Source: a virus. From it: a DNA stretch of 43,058 bases. The position numbers were made by a program, and so were the translations under genes. The notes beneath the pieces are model-generated. The model was not told the origin of the DNA, made no database searches, and was given only the letters and a program-made list of their open reading frames with translations. Below, piece after piece: positions 1 to 9,361 of the stretch (the first letter of the stretch is position 1; every line of letters starts with the position of its first letter). The stretch is from IMG/VR virus record IMGVR_UViG_3300025889_019853, positions 1 to 43,058 of that record; one strand, written 5' to 3'.

Positions 1-2058
1 ACAGCATATGCCGCTGGTGATATTTTAAAAGATGTAGCAGATGTTTCAGATGGAATCGCTATTAGTTATGCAGGTTATCCTGAGAGATTAGCAGAAGCAG
101 CAACTGCTGCTAAAGATTTAGGAATGAATTTAAGCGATGTTGACAAAATTGCAGATTCATTACTTAATTTTGAACAATCTATCGCAAAAGAACTTGAAGC
201 TGAATTAGTTACAGGTAAAGACTTAAATCTTGAAAAAGCAAGACAAGCAGCTTTAGATAATGATTTAGCCACAGTAGCAAAAGAATTAGCTAATCAAGGT
301 GTTTCCTCAGCTGAATTTGCATCAATGAATAGAATTGAGCAAGAAAAAATGGCATCAGCTTTAGGTATGAGTAAAGACCAAATGGCTAAAATGCTCCTTC
401 AGCAAAAGCTTAGTTCAGGTATCTCTGAAGATGCTTTAAGTGCGGCTGAAAAACAAACTCTTGAACAATTAAAACAAGAAGAAGCAGCAGAAAAATTTAA
501 AAAAGCTGTAGAAAAAATTCAACAAGCATTAGCCCCCATTGTAGAACCTCTTGCTGATATTTTAGCTGGTGTAGCTGGAATTGTTTCTGGATTTTTTCAA
601 TTATTGGGATATGTCGGATTATTAAAACCTCTTTTATATGGTATTGTAGCAGTTGTAGCTATGATAGGGATAGGAAAAGCTGTTAAGGGTTTTAAAGAAT
701 TTAAAGACACTGTTACAGAATCATTTGAAGCTGTTAAAGGTATTGGAAAAGGAGTTGCAGATTTAGCATCAGGTAAAGGTACAGATTCTTTAAAATCTGC
801 TTTTGGTCTTGGAGATAATAAAGCAGGAGAAGCTGCTGGAAAAGCAGGAGAAGGAGCAGGTAAAGCAGCCGACTCAACTAAAGGTGTTAAAGGAAATATG
901 GGTAAAGAAATTGAAAAATTTCTAAAAGGTGTTGGTAGAGGTCTTACATTCATAGGTCAAAACTTTGCTGACATACTAAAAGGTAGTTTAGCTTTATTAG
1001 TAGCCGCACCTGGATTAATTGCTTTAGGATTAGCCGCACCTGGATTATTTGTTTTATCTATGATCCCAGGCCCTGCTATTAATGCAGCTCTTAAAGGAGT
1101 AGCTAGAGGTATAATGTTTTTTGGAAAAAACTTTGGTGATGTCGCAAAAGGTGCTTTAGCTTTAGGACTTGCAGGATTAGCTTTAGGTGGTGGATTTGCT
1201 TTAGCTATGATGATGATTAAAGATGTAGATGCAGGTCAAATGCTTGCTTTTGCAGGTTCATTAACTATGTTAGGTTTAACAATGGCTTTATTAGGTACTT
1301 TAGGTGCAAACGTATTTATGGGAGCAGCAGCATTAGCCGTATTAGGAGTAGCTATGATTCCTGCAGCATTAGCCTTTAGCCTACTATCAGGACTTGATGT
1401 AGGAGCTATGATTGCATTCTCTATTGCTTTACCATTGTTAGCATTAGCAGCAGCTGGTTTAGGATTTTTAGCACCATTTATTATGGCAGGTGCAGGTGCA
1501 TTAGCAGTATTAGGATTAGCTTTAATCCCAGCTTCAATAGCATTTGGTATGCTTGGTGAAGTAGATACAGAAGCAATAATGTCATTTACTAAATCAGTTG
1601 GAGCATTAGCTTTAATGGCAGCTGGTTTAGGATTTTTATCATTCTTTATTTATTCAGGTGCTGCTGCTTTAACAGTATTAGGATTAGCTTTAATCCCTCT
1701 TGCTACTGGATTTTCACTGATGGCTAATGCTGATGGAGCTTCAATAGTTAGTACTTTAGTCGAATTAGCAGCCGTATCTCCTGGATTATTCTCTACAGCA
1801 GCTGCATTATATGCTGTAGCTGGGGGTATAGCAGCAGTAGCTGTTGCTGGTTATTTAGCAGTACCCGCAATGGCTTTAATGTCAATGTTTGGTGGTGGTG
1901 GAGAAGGTGGAGAAAGTAAAAAAGATGAAGGTTCACTTAAAAAAGTAGAAGAAAAATTAGATCAATTAATAGCCATAGTATCAGCAGGTGGAGATGTTTA
2001 TATGGATGGTGAAAAAGTAGGAAAAGCATTACAATTATCGAGCTCTACAATGGGCTAA
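1..2058 (+). CDS. Tail tape-measure-like protein, C-terminal part (5' end outside window)
   Basis: The frame is open from base 1, so the ATG at 124 is probably internal and the true start lies upstream of the window. The visible 685 residues begin with an Ala/Lys/Glu-rich helical part, followed by a very hydrophobic region of Gly/Ala/Leu segments (roughly bases 960-1890), a Gly/Glu/Lys-rich linker and a short C-terminal helix ending in a DVYMDGEKVGKAL-type motif. That ending is common at the C-terminus of phage tape-measure and related tail proteins. Three 56-residue hydrophobic repeats lie within it. It is followed by baseplate genes, which is where a tape-measure gene belongs. It would set tail length and may insert into the host membrane during DNA delivery. 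Assignment rests on composition, position and C-terminal motif, not on a unique domain. Confidence 0.7.
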   Translation, partial: TAYAAGDILKDVADVSDGIAISYAGYPERLAEAATAAKDLGMNLSDVDKIADSLLNFEQSIAKELEAELVTGKDLNLEKARQAALDNDLATVAKELANQGVSSAEFASMNRIEQEKMASALGMSKDQMAKMLLQQKLSSGISEDALSAAEKQTLEQLKQEEAAEKFKKAVEKIQQALAPIVEPLADILAGVAGIVSGFFQLLGYVGLLKPLLYGIVAVVAMIGIGKAVKGFKEFKDTVTESFEAVKGIGKGVADLASGKGTDSLKSAFGLGDNKAGEAAGKAGEGAGKAADSTKGVKGNMGKEIEKFLKGVGRGLTFIGQNFADILKGSLALLVAAPGLIALGLAAPGLFVLSMIPGPAINAALKGVARGIMFFGKNFGDVAKGALALGLAGLALGGGFALAMMMIKDVDAGQMLAFAGSLTMLGLTMALLGTLGANVFMGAAALAVLGVAMIPAALAFSLLSGLDVGAMIAFSIALPLLALAAAGLGFLAPFIMAGAGALAVLGLALIPASIAFGMLGEVDTEAIMSFTKSVGALALMAAGLGFLSFFIYSGAAALTVLGLALIPLATGFSLMANADGASIVSTLVELAAVSPGLFSTAAALYAVAGGIAAVAVAGYLAVPAMALMSMFGGGGEGGESKKDEGSLKKVEEKLDQLIAIVSAGGDVYMDGEKVGKALQLSSSTMG
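1303..1806 (+). repeat. Three tandem 168-bp units inside the tape-measure-like gene
   Basis: A motif reading VLGLALIP or close to it recurs at bases 1343, 1511 and 1679, exactly 168 bp (56 codons) apart, and the flanking residues (GLGFL, SGAAAL, AFxLL) repeat with it. The outer boundaries given are anchored on these copies and are approximate. Each unit would encode one or two hydrophobic helices. Confidence 0.7.
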
Positions 2059-2091
2059 TATTTATAATCAAAACAATTAATTCATAACACA

Positions 2092-2316
2092 ATGGCAATC
2101 TTAGACAAATTACAAACAGGGGGTTCAGTTCTTTCAAACCTAAATGGTGGTCAAGCTACTATCCCAAATTTTAAGGACTCAAAATTACACAACACTTACT
2201 CTATTAATGGAGAACCTAATGTTCCTAAAAAACCATCTCCATCAGAGTTAGATTTAAATGGCGCAGTTCCTAGTAATAATTATAGAGCTAACGCTCCCGA
2301 AGGAAGATCATTTTAA
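2092..2316 (+). CDS. Small hypothetical protein of the tail module
   Basis: A 74-residue, Asn/Pro/Ser/Gly-rich protein beginning MAILDKLQTGGSVLSNLNGG, with no hydrophobic segment and no recognised domain. It sits between the tape-measure-like gene and the 919-residue tail protein, 3 bp from the latter, so it is probably a minor virion or assembly protein. The Gly/Asn-rich, low-complexity composition fits an extended structural peptide. Function not recognised. Confidence 0.6.
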   Translation: MAILDKLQTGGSVLSNLNGGQATIPNFKDSKLHNTYSINGEPNVPKKPSPSELDLNGAVPSNNYRANAPEGRSF

Positions 2317-2319
2317 TCT

Positions 2320-5079
2320 ATGCCCTTAATAAATCTCCAAACTAACCTTAAATCATTAAAGTTTGGGAATGACAGGCCTGGAGGTGGTTCTAGTAACCAA
2401 CCTTATATTAGGCAAGATATCCCAATAGGGGATCTCCCTGCTAAATCAGGACCTGATTTTTTATTAAGAAATGGATTTTTAGCTCCTATTGATGCCGTAA
2501 AAGATGTAAGTCGATTAACACAAATGTTTTTTGACTTAAAATCTCCTAATGGACTTTTATTTATTGCTAAAGAAAATTTATTATCTCGTACCGCAGTTAA
2601 AACCGAAGCTTCTAAAGGGCCGGGATATGGTGGGGGCAATGTTAATGCTGGAATATACACACCACTAGGTACATTATTAACAGCCGCAGGGGGATTTGCT
2701 GGTTTACATTTAAATTTATTAGGTTTAGATCCAACAACTCCTCAAGCAGGTACTCCTACACTTTTACCTATTGGTGCTGGATTAAATCGTTATGAAGATG
2801 TTGTAAGAATTTCTAACAATAATGGTGAAAATAGACTTCTTAAAATTTTAAACAATACAGATCCTGTAAACATATTAACCTATTCAGGAGGTCCTGGGGC
2901 TGCACTAGGAGTAGGTGAAACAAATATTAAATACGCTAGTGGTGAAAGAACAAACACTGTAAAAACCAGACGTACTCGTTCAGAAACTACTCAACGTACT
3001 GTTGAAAGTTTTGTTTCTTCATCAGGAGCTAGTAGTATTTATTCAACACGAACTGGAACTGAATTATCAGATTCTTTTACTACTGATGCTGGTTATACTA
3101 ATGAATTAAATTTAGGAGAAGTAGGTACCGGAAATGGAAATTCTACAACTAACGAAAATTTAACTCCTGCTACAAAAGTAGCAGATAAGACCTATCAAAC
3201 AGTTAGACCTAGTGGTAAAACAACAGGTAGTTGGGTTGACCCTGTTGTTGAAGGTGCTTCTAAAAAATTTGAAGAATTTGGAGGTGAAGGCTTAACTAAT
3301 ACTATCTCCCCAGATGGAGGTAATACCTGGGATAATACTTCAGCACAAACAACTACTAAACCTAATTCATTAGAAATTAATCCTAATTTACCTGGAACTG
3401 AAAGACCAAATGGTAAAACAACAGATGATTTTATAGATCCTATTATTGCTGGGGCTTCGAAGAAATTTGAAGATTATGGTGGTGTTGGGTTAGTTAATAC
3501 TTTATCTAAAGATGGAGGTAATACCTGGGATAACACATCAGCCCAATCAGGAACTAAACCTAATTCATTAGAGGTTAATTCTAATCTACCCGAACCTAAC
3601 AGACCAAATAGTAGAACTGAAAGTGATTTTGTATCTCCTTTAGGAGTATCAAATCCTGATCTTCCAACTTCATATAATTCTTTAACTGGAAGATCTATTA
3701 AGAATAATATTTCTAAGGATGGAGGTTTTACTTGGGATCCTGCTTTTGATAATAAAGCTACTAAAGGTCCTTATGCTAATCAAAAATTAAATTCTCAATT
3801 ACCAAAACCTATAGTTAAATCCTTACAAACCCTTTCAGGGACTCAACAAGGTGGGGTTAGAATAAATTACCAAAATGCTACTAGTGAAACAACTAAAATA
3901 ATTTTAGATAGTGGTGTTACATTAGAAAATAATGGTGTACCTTACTATGCTAAAACTACTAAAGGAAGCTTTTTTGGTAAAGAAGAAAATACTCAACTTA
4001 CTGAAGTTGCTTCCATTCCAGTTTCTGTAGTTACCTCAGGAAGTAATCTTGAAGGTGGGGTTACAATAAATTATGAAGGTGTTATTGGTGGGAGAGGTGT
4101 TTCTTCTTTATGGAATAGATTTGCAGAAAGTAATGGCCTTGGTATTTTTAGCACATTAGATACAGATTACCAAAATAAATACGGTTTTAGTGTTAACTAT
4201 TTTGGTACTTTTAACCCAACCCCATTAAGAAAAGCAAATAATTCTGCTACCTATACAATGGAGCAAATTGCTTCAGAAAACTTAAATGGTAGCAATAATG
4301 TAGGAAGTCCTATTTTAAGTGATTTTAGAGATAAAGCTAGAAATTCAAATATAATAGCAGCCCCTTACATAATGGGGTCATATATTGATTATAATGCTAA
4401 AAAGAAAGACACTAGACTAAAAATGGGTAGCCCTGGTAAAAGAAAAACTGTATACAATTATACTGCTGGTCAGGGAATGATAGATAGAGTTAATGGTTCA
4501 GGAGTTATAGACGGGGCACCTAATTTTACTCAATACCCAGATTTAGTTAATTTTTCTATATCCATTATAGATAATGCTTCAACTCAACAGAAATTAAAAA
4601 CTATGCACTTTAGGGCATTTATTGATAGTTTTAATGATGGGTATTCCTCAGATTGGGGTAGTATCCAATATGTAGGTAGAGCAGATAAATTTTACAATTA
4701 TAAAGGATTTGATAGAAAAATATCCATGGGTTTTACAGTTTATGCTCAATCTAGAGAAGAAATGCAAGGGATGTATGAAAAATTAAATTACTTAGCTTCT
4801 TCTCAAGCTCCATCATATGCTAATGGTGGTTTTATGAAAGGAAACATGGCAAGAATAACTCTTGGTAATTACATTAATAATCAACTTGGAATTATAAAAG
4901 GTTTTACGTATGATGTTCCTAATGATTTTTCTTGGGAAATAGGAATTGATGAAAATGGAGATGGTGGAGATACTCAATTGCCAATGGGTATTAAAGTATC
5001 TGGTTTAGATTTTGTTCCAATCCAGGAATTTGTACCTTCAATCGGGGGTGGTGATTATATAGCTCAAAATATTGGATAA
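2320..5079 (+). CDS. Large baseplate/tail structural protein with internal repeats
   Basis: This 919-residue protein has an N-terminal part rich in Gly and Asn, a central Thr/Ser/Asn-rich region with three imperfect repeats of about 66 residues (bases 3205-3810, each with a KDGGNTWD-like signature), and a more compact C-terminal third. The C-terminal third (about residues 700-919) contains the stretches MARITLGNYI and DFSWEIGI. Similar combinations occur in tail-tube-initiator or baseplate proteins of large phages; I recognise the style but cannot name the T4 counterpart. It overlaps the start of the gp53-like gene by one base (TAATG), so the two are probably translationally coupled. The repeats could act as an extended spacer between two folded parts. 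Role in the baseplate is inferred from position. Confidence 0.6.
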   Translation: MPLINLQTNLKSLKFGNDRPGGGSSNQPYIRQDIPIGDLPAKSGPDFLLRNGFLAPIDAVKDVSRLTQMFFDLKSPNGLLFIAKENLLSRTAVKTEASKGPGYGGGNVNAGIYTPLGTLLTAAGGFAGLHLNLLGLDPTTPQAGTPTLLPIGAGLNRYEDVVRISNNNGENRLLKILNNTDPVNILTYSGGPGAALGVGETNIKYASGERTNTVKTRRTRSETTQRTVESFVSSSGASSIYSTRTGTELSDSFTTDAGYTNELNLGEVGTGNGNSTTNENLTPATKVADKTYQTVRPSGKTTGSWVDPVVEGASKKFEEFGGEGLTNTISPDGGNTWDNTSAQTTTKPNSLEINPNLPGTERPNGKTTDDFIDPIIAGASKKFEDYGGVGLVNTLSKDGGNTWDNTSAQSGTKPNSLEVNSNLPEPNRPNSRTESDFVSPLGVSNPDLPTSYNSLTGRSIKNNISKDGGFTWDPAFDNKATKGPYANQKLNSQLPKPIVKSLQTLSGTQQGGVRINYQNATSETTKIILDSGVTLENNGVPYYAKTTKGSFFGKEENTQLTEVASIPVSVVTSGSNLEGGVTINYEGVIGGRGVSSLWNRFAESNGLGIFSTLDTDYQNKYGFSVNYFGTFNPTPLRKANNSATYTMEQIASENLNGSNNVGSPILSDFRDKARNSNIIAAPYIMGSYIDYNAKKKDTRLKMGSPGKRKTVYNYTAGQGMIDRVNGSGVIDGAPNFTQYPDLVNFSISIIDNASTQQKLKTMHFRAFIDSFNDGYSSDWGSIQYVGRADKFYNYKGFDRKISMGFTVYAQSREEMQGMYEKLNYLASSQAPSYANGGFMKGNMARITLGNYINNQLGIIKGFTYDVPNDFSWEIGIDENGDGGDTQLPMGIKVSGLDFVPIQEFVPSIGGGDYIAQNIG
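3205..3810 (+). repeat. Three imperfect ~198-bp coding repeats
   Basis: Units begin at 3205, 3403 and 3601, each with Arg-Pro-(Ser/Asn). The first two are 66 codons and highly alike (GASKKFE, DGGNTWDNTSAQ, KPNSLE); the third is about 70 codons and more diverged but keeps the SKDGG(N/F)TWD core. They lie in frame inside the 919-residue tail protein. Confidence 0.85.
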
Positions 5080-5402
5080 TGAATAGATATTCAACTATAC
5101 AAACTGTAAAAAATATTAATGAAAATGTAGGGACATTAGGTGATGTTTATTACAAACCTAATTATTATCCTGAAATTCCATTAAGGGAAGATGACATTTA
5201 TGTTTTAACAGATGTTGGTGATAGATTAGATTTATTAGCTAACCAGTTTTACCAAGACCCTTCATTGTATTGGATTATTGCTTGTGCTAACCCTGATGTT
5301 GTTAGTTTTGGTTCTTTATTTTTAAGAGCTGGTGCACAATTAAGAATTCCTATAAACACACAAGAAATCATAAGAAGTTATATCAATTTAAATAATGTGT
5401 AA
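5079..5402 (+). CDS. 53: Baseplate wedge protein, gp53-like
   Basis: A 107-residue protein. The middle reads DVGDRLDLLANQFYQDPSLYWIIA, split here as DVGDRLDLLANQFY and DPSLYWIIACAN, followed by LRAGAQLRIP. This combination is the LysM-like core of T4 gp53-type baseplate wedge proteins. In T4, gp53 joins wedges around the hub. The gene overlaps its upstream neighbour by 1 bp and its downstream neighbour by 1 bp (TAATG at both junctions), placing it in a compact baseplate operon. Length is about half that of T4 gp53, as in many short homologues outside the T4 core group. Confidence 0.75.
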   Translation: MNRYSTIQTVKNINENVGTLGDVYYKPNYYPEIPLREDDIYVLTDVGDRLDLLANQFYQDPSLYWIIACANPDVVSFGSLFLRAGAQLRIPINTQEIIRSYINLNNV

Positions 5403-8400
5403 TGAGTATTATTGGTAATCCTTTTGAAGATTGGGTCAAAAAACAAATTAATGTTAGACAATCTGCGGTGGCTAAAATGGATGAAAAATCTCTTTTAGCT
5501 TATACCACAAAAACTCCTTGGCTTAGATTAGCAAGTTCTGTTTCTATGTTACAATCAATAGAGGGAGATTCTATTAAAGATGGAGCTACAGTCTATGAAA
5601 GATTAAAAGCATCTAATATTTTTACTCAATCCCAACTTAATAATATGTTGGGAGCTGATTTAGCTAAAAATTTTGTTTTATTTGGTGGTGCCTCTAGTTA
5701 TGGGGGTAATATGCCTGCTGGTTTAAATCCTAGTGATCAAACTTTCGGAGGTGCTTATGGTTGGGGTTCATTGGGAAGTTCTAGAACAAAAAGAGGATAT
5801 GTTCCTATGCCTGGTCTTACTGGGTGTTCTTTTGAATATAAAAATGATGGTGCTTTAGCTTTTGCTAAAGTAGATATGGTAGCATATAGTGAAGACCAAT
5901 TTCAAATTATTGATATTTTATTCCAAAGACCAGGCTATACTTGTTTATTAGAATTTGGGCATAGTTCTTTTTTAGATAATAATGGTAACCTACAATATGC
6001 AGGACAAGGTAATTATACTTACCAAACTGAACCTTTTATAGAATTATTTAATGAATCACGAGCTAACAATGCTAACTTTTCTACTTTAGTAAGAAAAATT
6101 AGAAATGAAAAAAAGAAGTGGTGTGGTAATTATGAAGGATTCTTTGGTAAAATTACTAAATATAATTGGTCAATCCAAAATGATGGTAGTTATAAAATCA
6201 CTGTAGAATTAGTAGGTGCTGGTGATTTATTAGCTTCACTTAAAACTAATTCTGGTCCTATTGGTGAGAAAAATACCTCATTATTAACTGGGGCCAAAAT
6301 TGATAAACCCTCAGAAAAAGAAGAAGAAGATGCTGAAGCTGAAGGAAACGAAGCAGAAAGAATCCCAGTAATTGCTGATGCGGTATCATCAAGATTAAAT
6401 TTAGAACTTTTTAATCTTTATATGACTATGCCTGGTGGTGGTAGTACTGACTGGGGTACTTTTGCCACAGTACTTATTTCTGATTTCCCATTTTATGACA
6501 AAGAAACAGGAAAAACCACCACCAAACTATATTCAGATTTAACTGGTAGATTTGGTTTTGGTATAGATAGCGCTCAAAATCCACAAAAAGATAAAATGGT
6601 TTATCTTAGATTTATTACTTTTTTAGCAGTTCTCCAAAAACTTGTAAATATAAAGGATGATGCTGGAAATTATGCTATAAATTTTGATTTTAATTTTGAA
6701 AATCCTGAAGATGATGAAAATTATATCTGCACCTTCCCAGGGAATTTTTCAGGGGATCCAAATGAAGTTCTTATTAACTATACAAATGTTACTAGTACTA
6801 TTACTACAGCAGTAAGCTTAGTAACTGCTACAGATATTAATGAAGAATTAGGCAAAAGACCTTCTGTTTCTTTTCAACATGATAGTGATAGATCTTTAGG
6901 AAAATTAGCAAATGTTTTTGTTGAAATTGATTTTATTACAAAATGTTTATATGAATTAAGAGATGAAGAAACTGGAGATGTCCCATTTTATCCTTTCTTA
7001 AAAAAAGTTTTAGATGCTATAAATAGAAACTTAGGTGGAATTAATACTTTTAGAGTATTATACGATGAAGTAACAAATACTGTTACTATTATATCTGAAA
7101 CCCCTCAAAACTCAGTTGAAAATAATCCTGATCAACTTGCTACATTTAATACTTTTGGTTTAAATGATGATGGTAAAGAAGGATCTTTTATTCGTAGTTT
7201 TGATTTAAAAGCAGAATTGAATGAAAGTTTTGCTACTTTAATATCTGTTGGCTCTCAAAGCAATGGTTCCCGAAATAATGCTAACGCAACAGCTTTTTCT
7301 ACCTATAATAAAGGATTAATTGATCGTCTTACCCCAATTAAAGCTGAAGCAACAGAAGACGAAGATGACTTAGATGATAATGCTCCTAAAGATGAATTTG
7401 ATGCTTTATGGACTGAAGAAGTAGCAGATGCTTTTGATGAAGTTTATGAAGGATATGAATTAGGAAGTGATTATGTTTCACCTTTAAAAAACGTAGTTGG
7501 TAACTGGTCTAAAAAAGCACAAGCTAAGCTGTATCAAGAAGGAAAAAGTGAACCTAATATATTTTTACCTTTTAATTTTAGTATGACTCTTGATGGTTTA
7601 GCTGGGATGAAAATTTATGAAGCATTTAGAACCGATGGTAAAGGTCTTCCTTACCAATATAAAACTGATTCAATTGGTTTAATTATTAAAAGTTATTCTC
7701 ATAGTGTAGGTTTAGATGGGTGGACTACAAAAATAGAAACTATTTGTAAACCTTTAACCACAAATTCTACGGGTCAATCTACTAGAACTACAGATTCAGG
7801 AACAATTGCTCCGGGTAAACCAAAAACTTACGTTAAGAAAAATCAGGGTGGAGAAAACGCCCCACCTTTACCAGCACCTGCCCCAGCTCAAAACAATGAA
7901 GATGAAAAAGTTAGAGTTGTTTTACGTCGTATAGCTGATAACGGTCTTGCTACTTATGGGGTTATGTGGGTGTTTGATAAAGATGAAAAAACTGTTTTAT
8001 ATACTTTAGCTACAATTGAATTGCCTTGGAAAAACAATCAGAATGGGGTAAGTTGTATTCCTCCAAATGATAAATATAGGGTTAAAGCTATGGTTAGTAG
8101 TAAATATGGGGGTTGTTTCCACGTTATAGGTAATGAAAAAAATGAATGGAGATACGATCAACTTAGAGCAGGAGCAAGTGATCAATATTCAAGAAGCTCA
8201 GTTCTAATTCACACAGCTCCTAAAGCTGTTGGTTGGTTAATGGGTTGTATAGGCCCTGCATTTACATTTAATGGAACCCAAGTTACCGGTACCTCAGATA
8301 AAGGATTTGATTCTTCAGGAAACAATTACACTTATACCTTTACAGGTACTGCTGGTGATCCTAAATCAACTGGTACTTCATATTTAGATCCTGCTAAAGG

Positions 8401-8599
8401 TCAATCATCTCAAGCATTAGCTAAAATGTATGGCACTTTAGCTCCTGAAGGTAGTTTTAAAATGAGAATTAAAAATTTAGGTGATGTAGGACCTGGGCAA
8501 TTACCTAAGTCAATATATGATCAAAAAGTTAAGGACTATGTAAAAGAGTATTCTGCACATATAGCGCCAATATTTAAAGATTTAAAAGGATTTGGATAA
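5402..8599 (+). CDS. Baseplate hub-like protein with C-terminal DUF5675-like domain
   Basis: A 1065-residue virion protein directly after the gp53-like gene. The first ~800 residues are largely beta-type, with sections such as GCSFEYKNDGALAFAKVDMV and a GYTCLLEFGHS segment, as in gp27-like hub proteins. An acidic linker lies near residue 305, and an Ala/Pro/Gln-rich linker near residue 825 leads into a different domain (about 835-970). That domain has RVVLRRI, TLATIELPW, CIPPNDKYRV, then an IH...GCIG ending. This pattern matches the DUF5675 family, which resembles small peptidoglycan-linked domains with a His and a GCI cysteine. It may act on or bind the cell wall during penetration, in place of the gp5 lysozyme of T4. 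The hub role is inferred from size and context; the domain call is moderately secure. Confidence 0.6.
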   Translation: MSIIGNPFEDWVKKQINVRQSAVAKMDEKSLLAYTTKTPWLRLASSVSMLQSIEGDSIKDGATVYERLKASNIFTQSQLNNMLGADLAKNFVLFGGASSYGGNMPAGLNPSDQTFGGAYGWGSLGSSRTKRGYVPMPGLTGCSFEYKNDGALAFAKVDMVAYSEDQFQIIDILFQRPGYTCLLEFGHSSFLDNNGNLQYAGQGNYTYQTEPFIELFNESRANNANFSTLVRKIRNEKKKWCGNYEGFFGKITKYNWSIQNDGSYKITVELVGAGDLLASLKTNSGPIGEKNTSLLTGAKIDKPSEKEEEDAEAEGNEAERIPVIADAVSSRLNLELFNLYMTMPGGGSTDWGTFATVLISDFPFYDKETGKTTTKLYSDLTGRFGFGIDSAQNPQKDKMVYLRFITFLAVLQKLVNIKDDAGNYAINFDFNFENPEDDENYICTFPGNFSGDPNEVLINYTNVTSTITTAVSLVTATDINEELGKRPSVSFQHDSDRSLGKLANVFVEIDFITKCLYELRDEETGDVPFYPFLKKVLDAINRNLGGINTFRVLYDEVTNTVTIISETPQNSVENNPDQLATFNTFGLNDDGKEGSFIRSFDLKAELNESFATLISVGSQSNGSRNNANATAFSTYNKGLIDRLTPIKAEATEDEDDLDDNAPKDEFDALWTEEVADAFDEVYEGYELGSDYVSPLKNVVGNWSKKAQAKLYQEGKSEPNIFLPFNFSMTLDGLAGMKIYEAFRTDGKGLPYQYKTDSIGLIIKSYSHSVGLDGWTTKIETICKPLTTNSTGQSTRTTDSGTIAPGKPKTYVKKNQGGENAPPLPAPAPAQNNEDEKVRVVLRRIADNGLATYGVMWVFDKDEKTVLYTLATIELPWKNNQNGVSCIPPNDKYRVKAMVSSKYGGCFHVIGNEKNEWRYDQLRAGASDQYSRSSVLIHTAPKAVGWLMGCIGPAFTFNGTQVTGTSDKGFDSSGNNYTYTFTGTAGDPKSTGTSYLDPAKGQSSQALAKMYGTLAPEGSFKMRIKNLGDVGPGQLPKSIYDQKVKDYVKEYSAHIAPIFKDLKGFG

Positions 8600-9330
8600 T
8601 GTACATACCAAAGAACAGAGTAAAAACTAATTTATTTACCGGCGGAGGTGAATACCAAAAATTCATTGATGGAACTGAATACAAGGGATTTTATTGGGCT
8701 ACTTTCGATGGGAGATTCTTTACGGGTAAAAATCCTGATGATCTCCCTAGTGAAGAATTAGTTACTATTGATCAAAGCAAACTTCTTTGGGAATTAACCC
8801 CACCAGAAGGAGCTATTTTTATAGAAAATTACGCTGAAAACTACGATTTCCTTACCTACCAGAACCAAACTCAAAATATGGATATGGTAAATGATTATAA
8901 TCGAGTTAAAAAAATTGATGTAAGTAAAGTTAGAAAGATCCCAACAACTTATTATCCACAACCTACTTTAGATGATTATAAATTAGGAGCTTTTACAAGA
9001 TATTTTTGTACTAAAGTAAATGAAACTGTTTTTATTGAATTAAATAAAGAAACATTCTTAAAAATACGCAATAAAAGTAGGGACTATGATTGGGCTATGT
9101 ATCGATTATTTAAGCTCCCATGGACCCTAAATGGAACTTTAGAAGAAGTAGAAACTATTAATAGAAATATGGTTTTGATTGCTGAAAGAAGGATTAAAAA
9201 AAGAGGATTACAAGAATTTCTTAATTTTAATTACGGTAAATTTTATGATGCTTCTAAAAATCCACCTTCTGAGGAATTTAAAACTTACCAAGTTTCATTA
9301 AATTCTAAAACTAGCGGGGAGATTCCATAA
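8599..9330 (+). CDS. Hypothetical structural-type protein
   Basis: A 243-residue soluble protein, rich in aromatic residues (many Tyr, Phe, Trp), overlapping the hub-like gene by one base (TAATG). It has no signal peptide, membrane segment or motif I recognise. A glycine-rich start (LFTGGGEYQ) and short YxGFYW stretch suggest a beta-rich N-terminal half, with a helical C-terminal half containing RRIKKRG. As the last gene of the tail module before the replication block, it is probably a baseplate-associated or connector protein. Confidence 0.55.
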   Translation: MYIPKNRVKTNLFTGGGEYQKFIDGTEYKGFYWATFDGRFFTGKNPDDLPSEELVTIDQSKLLWELTPPEGAIFIENYAENYDFLTYQNQTQNMDMVNDYNRVKKIDVSKVRKIPTTYYPQPTLDDYKLGAFTRYFCTKVNETVFIELNKETFLKIRNKSRDYDWAMYRLFKLPWTLNGTLEEVETINRNMVLIAERRIKKRGLQEFLNFNYGKFYDASKNPPSEEFKTYQVSLNSKTSGEIP

Positions 9331-9331
9331 A

Positions 9332-9353
9332 TTTTCCTTATATTATTGGAAAA
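9332..9353 (+). promoter_or_regulatory. Palindrome over a -10-like box before the PolA-like gene
   Basis: TTTTCC (9332-9337) and GGAAAA (9348-9353) can pair around an AT-rich centre containing TATATTAT (9340-9347). The box resembles the -10 element of the phage promoters seen elsewhere, and the leader to the next ATG is of similar length, but the TTG element 20 bp upstream is missing (GGG instead). It may be a weak or regulated promoter, or a hairpin closing the tail operon. Confidence 0.35.
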
Positions 9354-9361
9354 CAAAAGTT

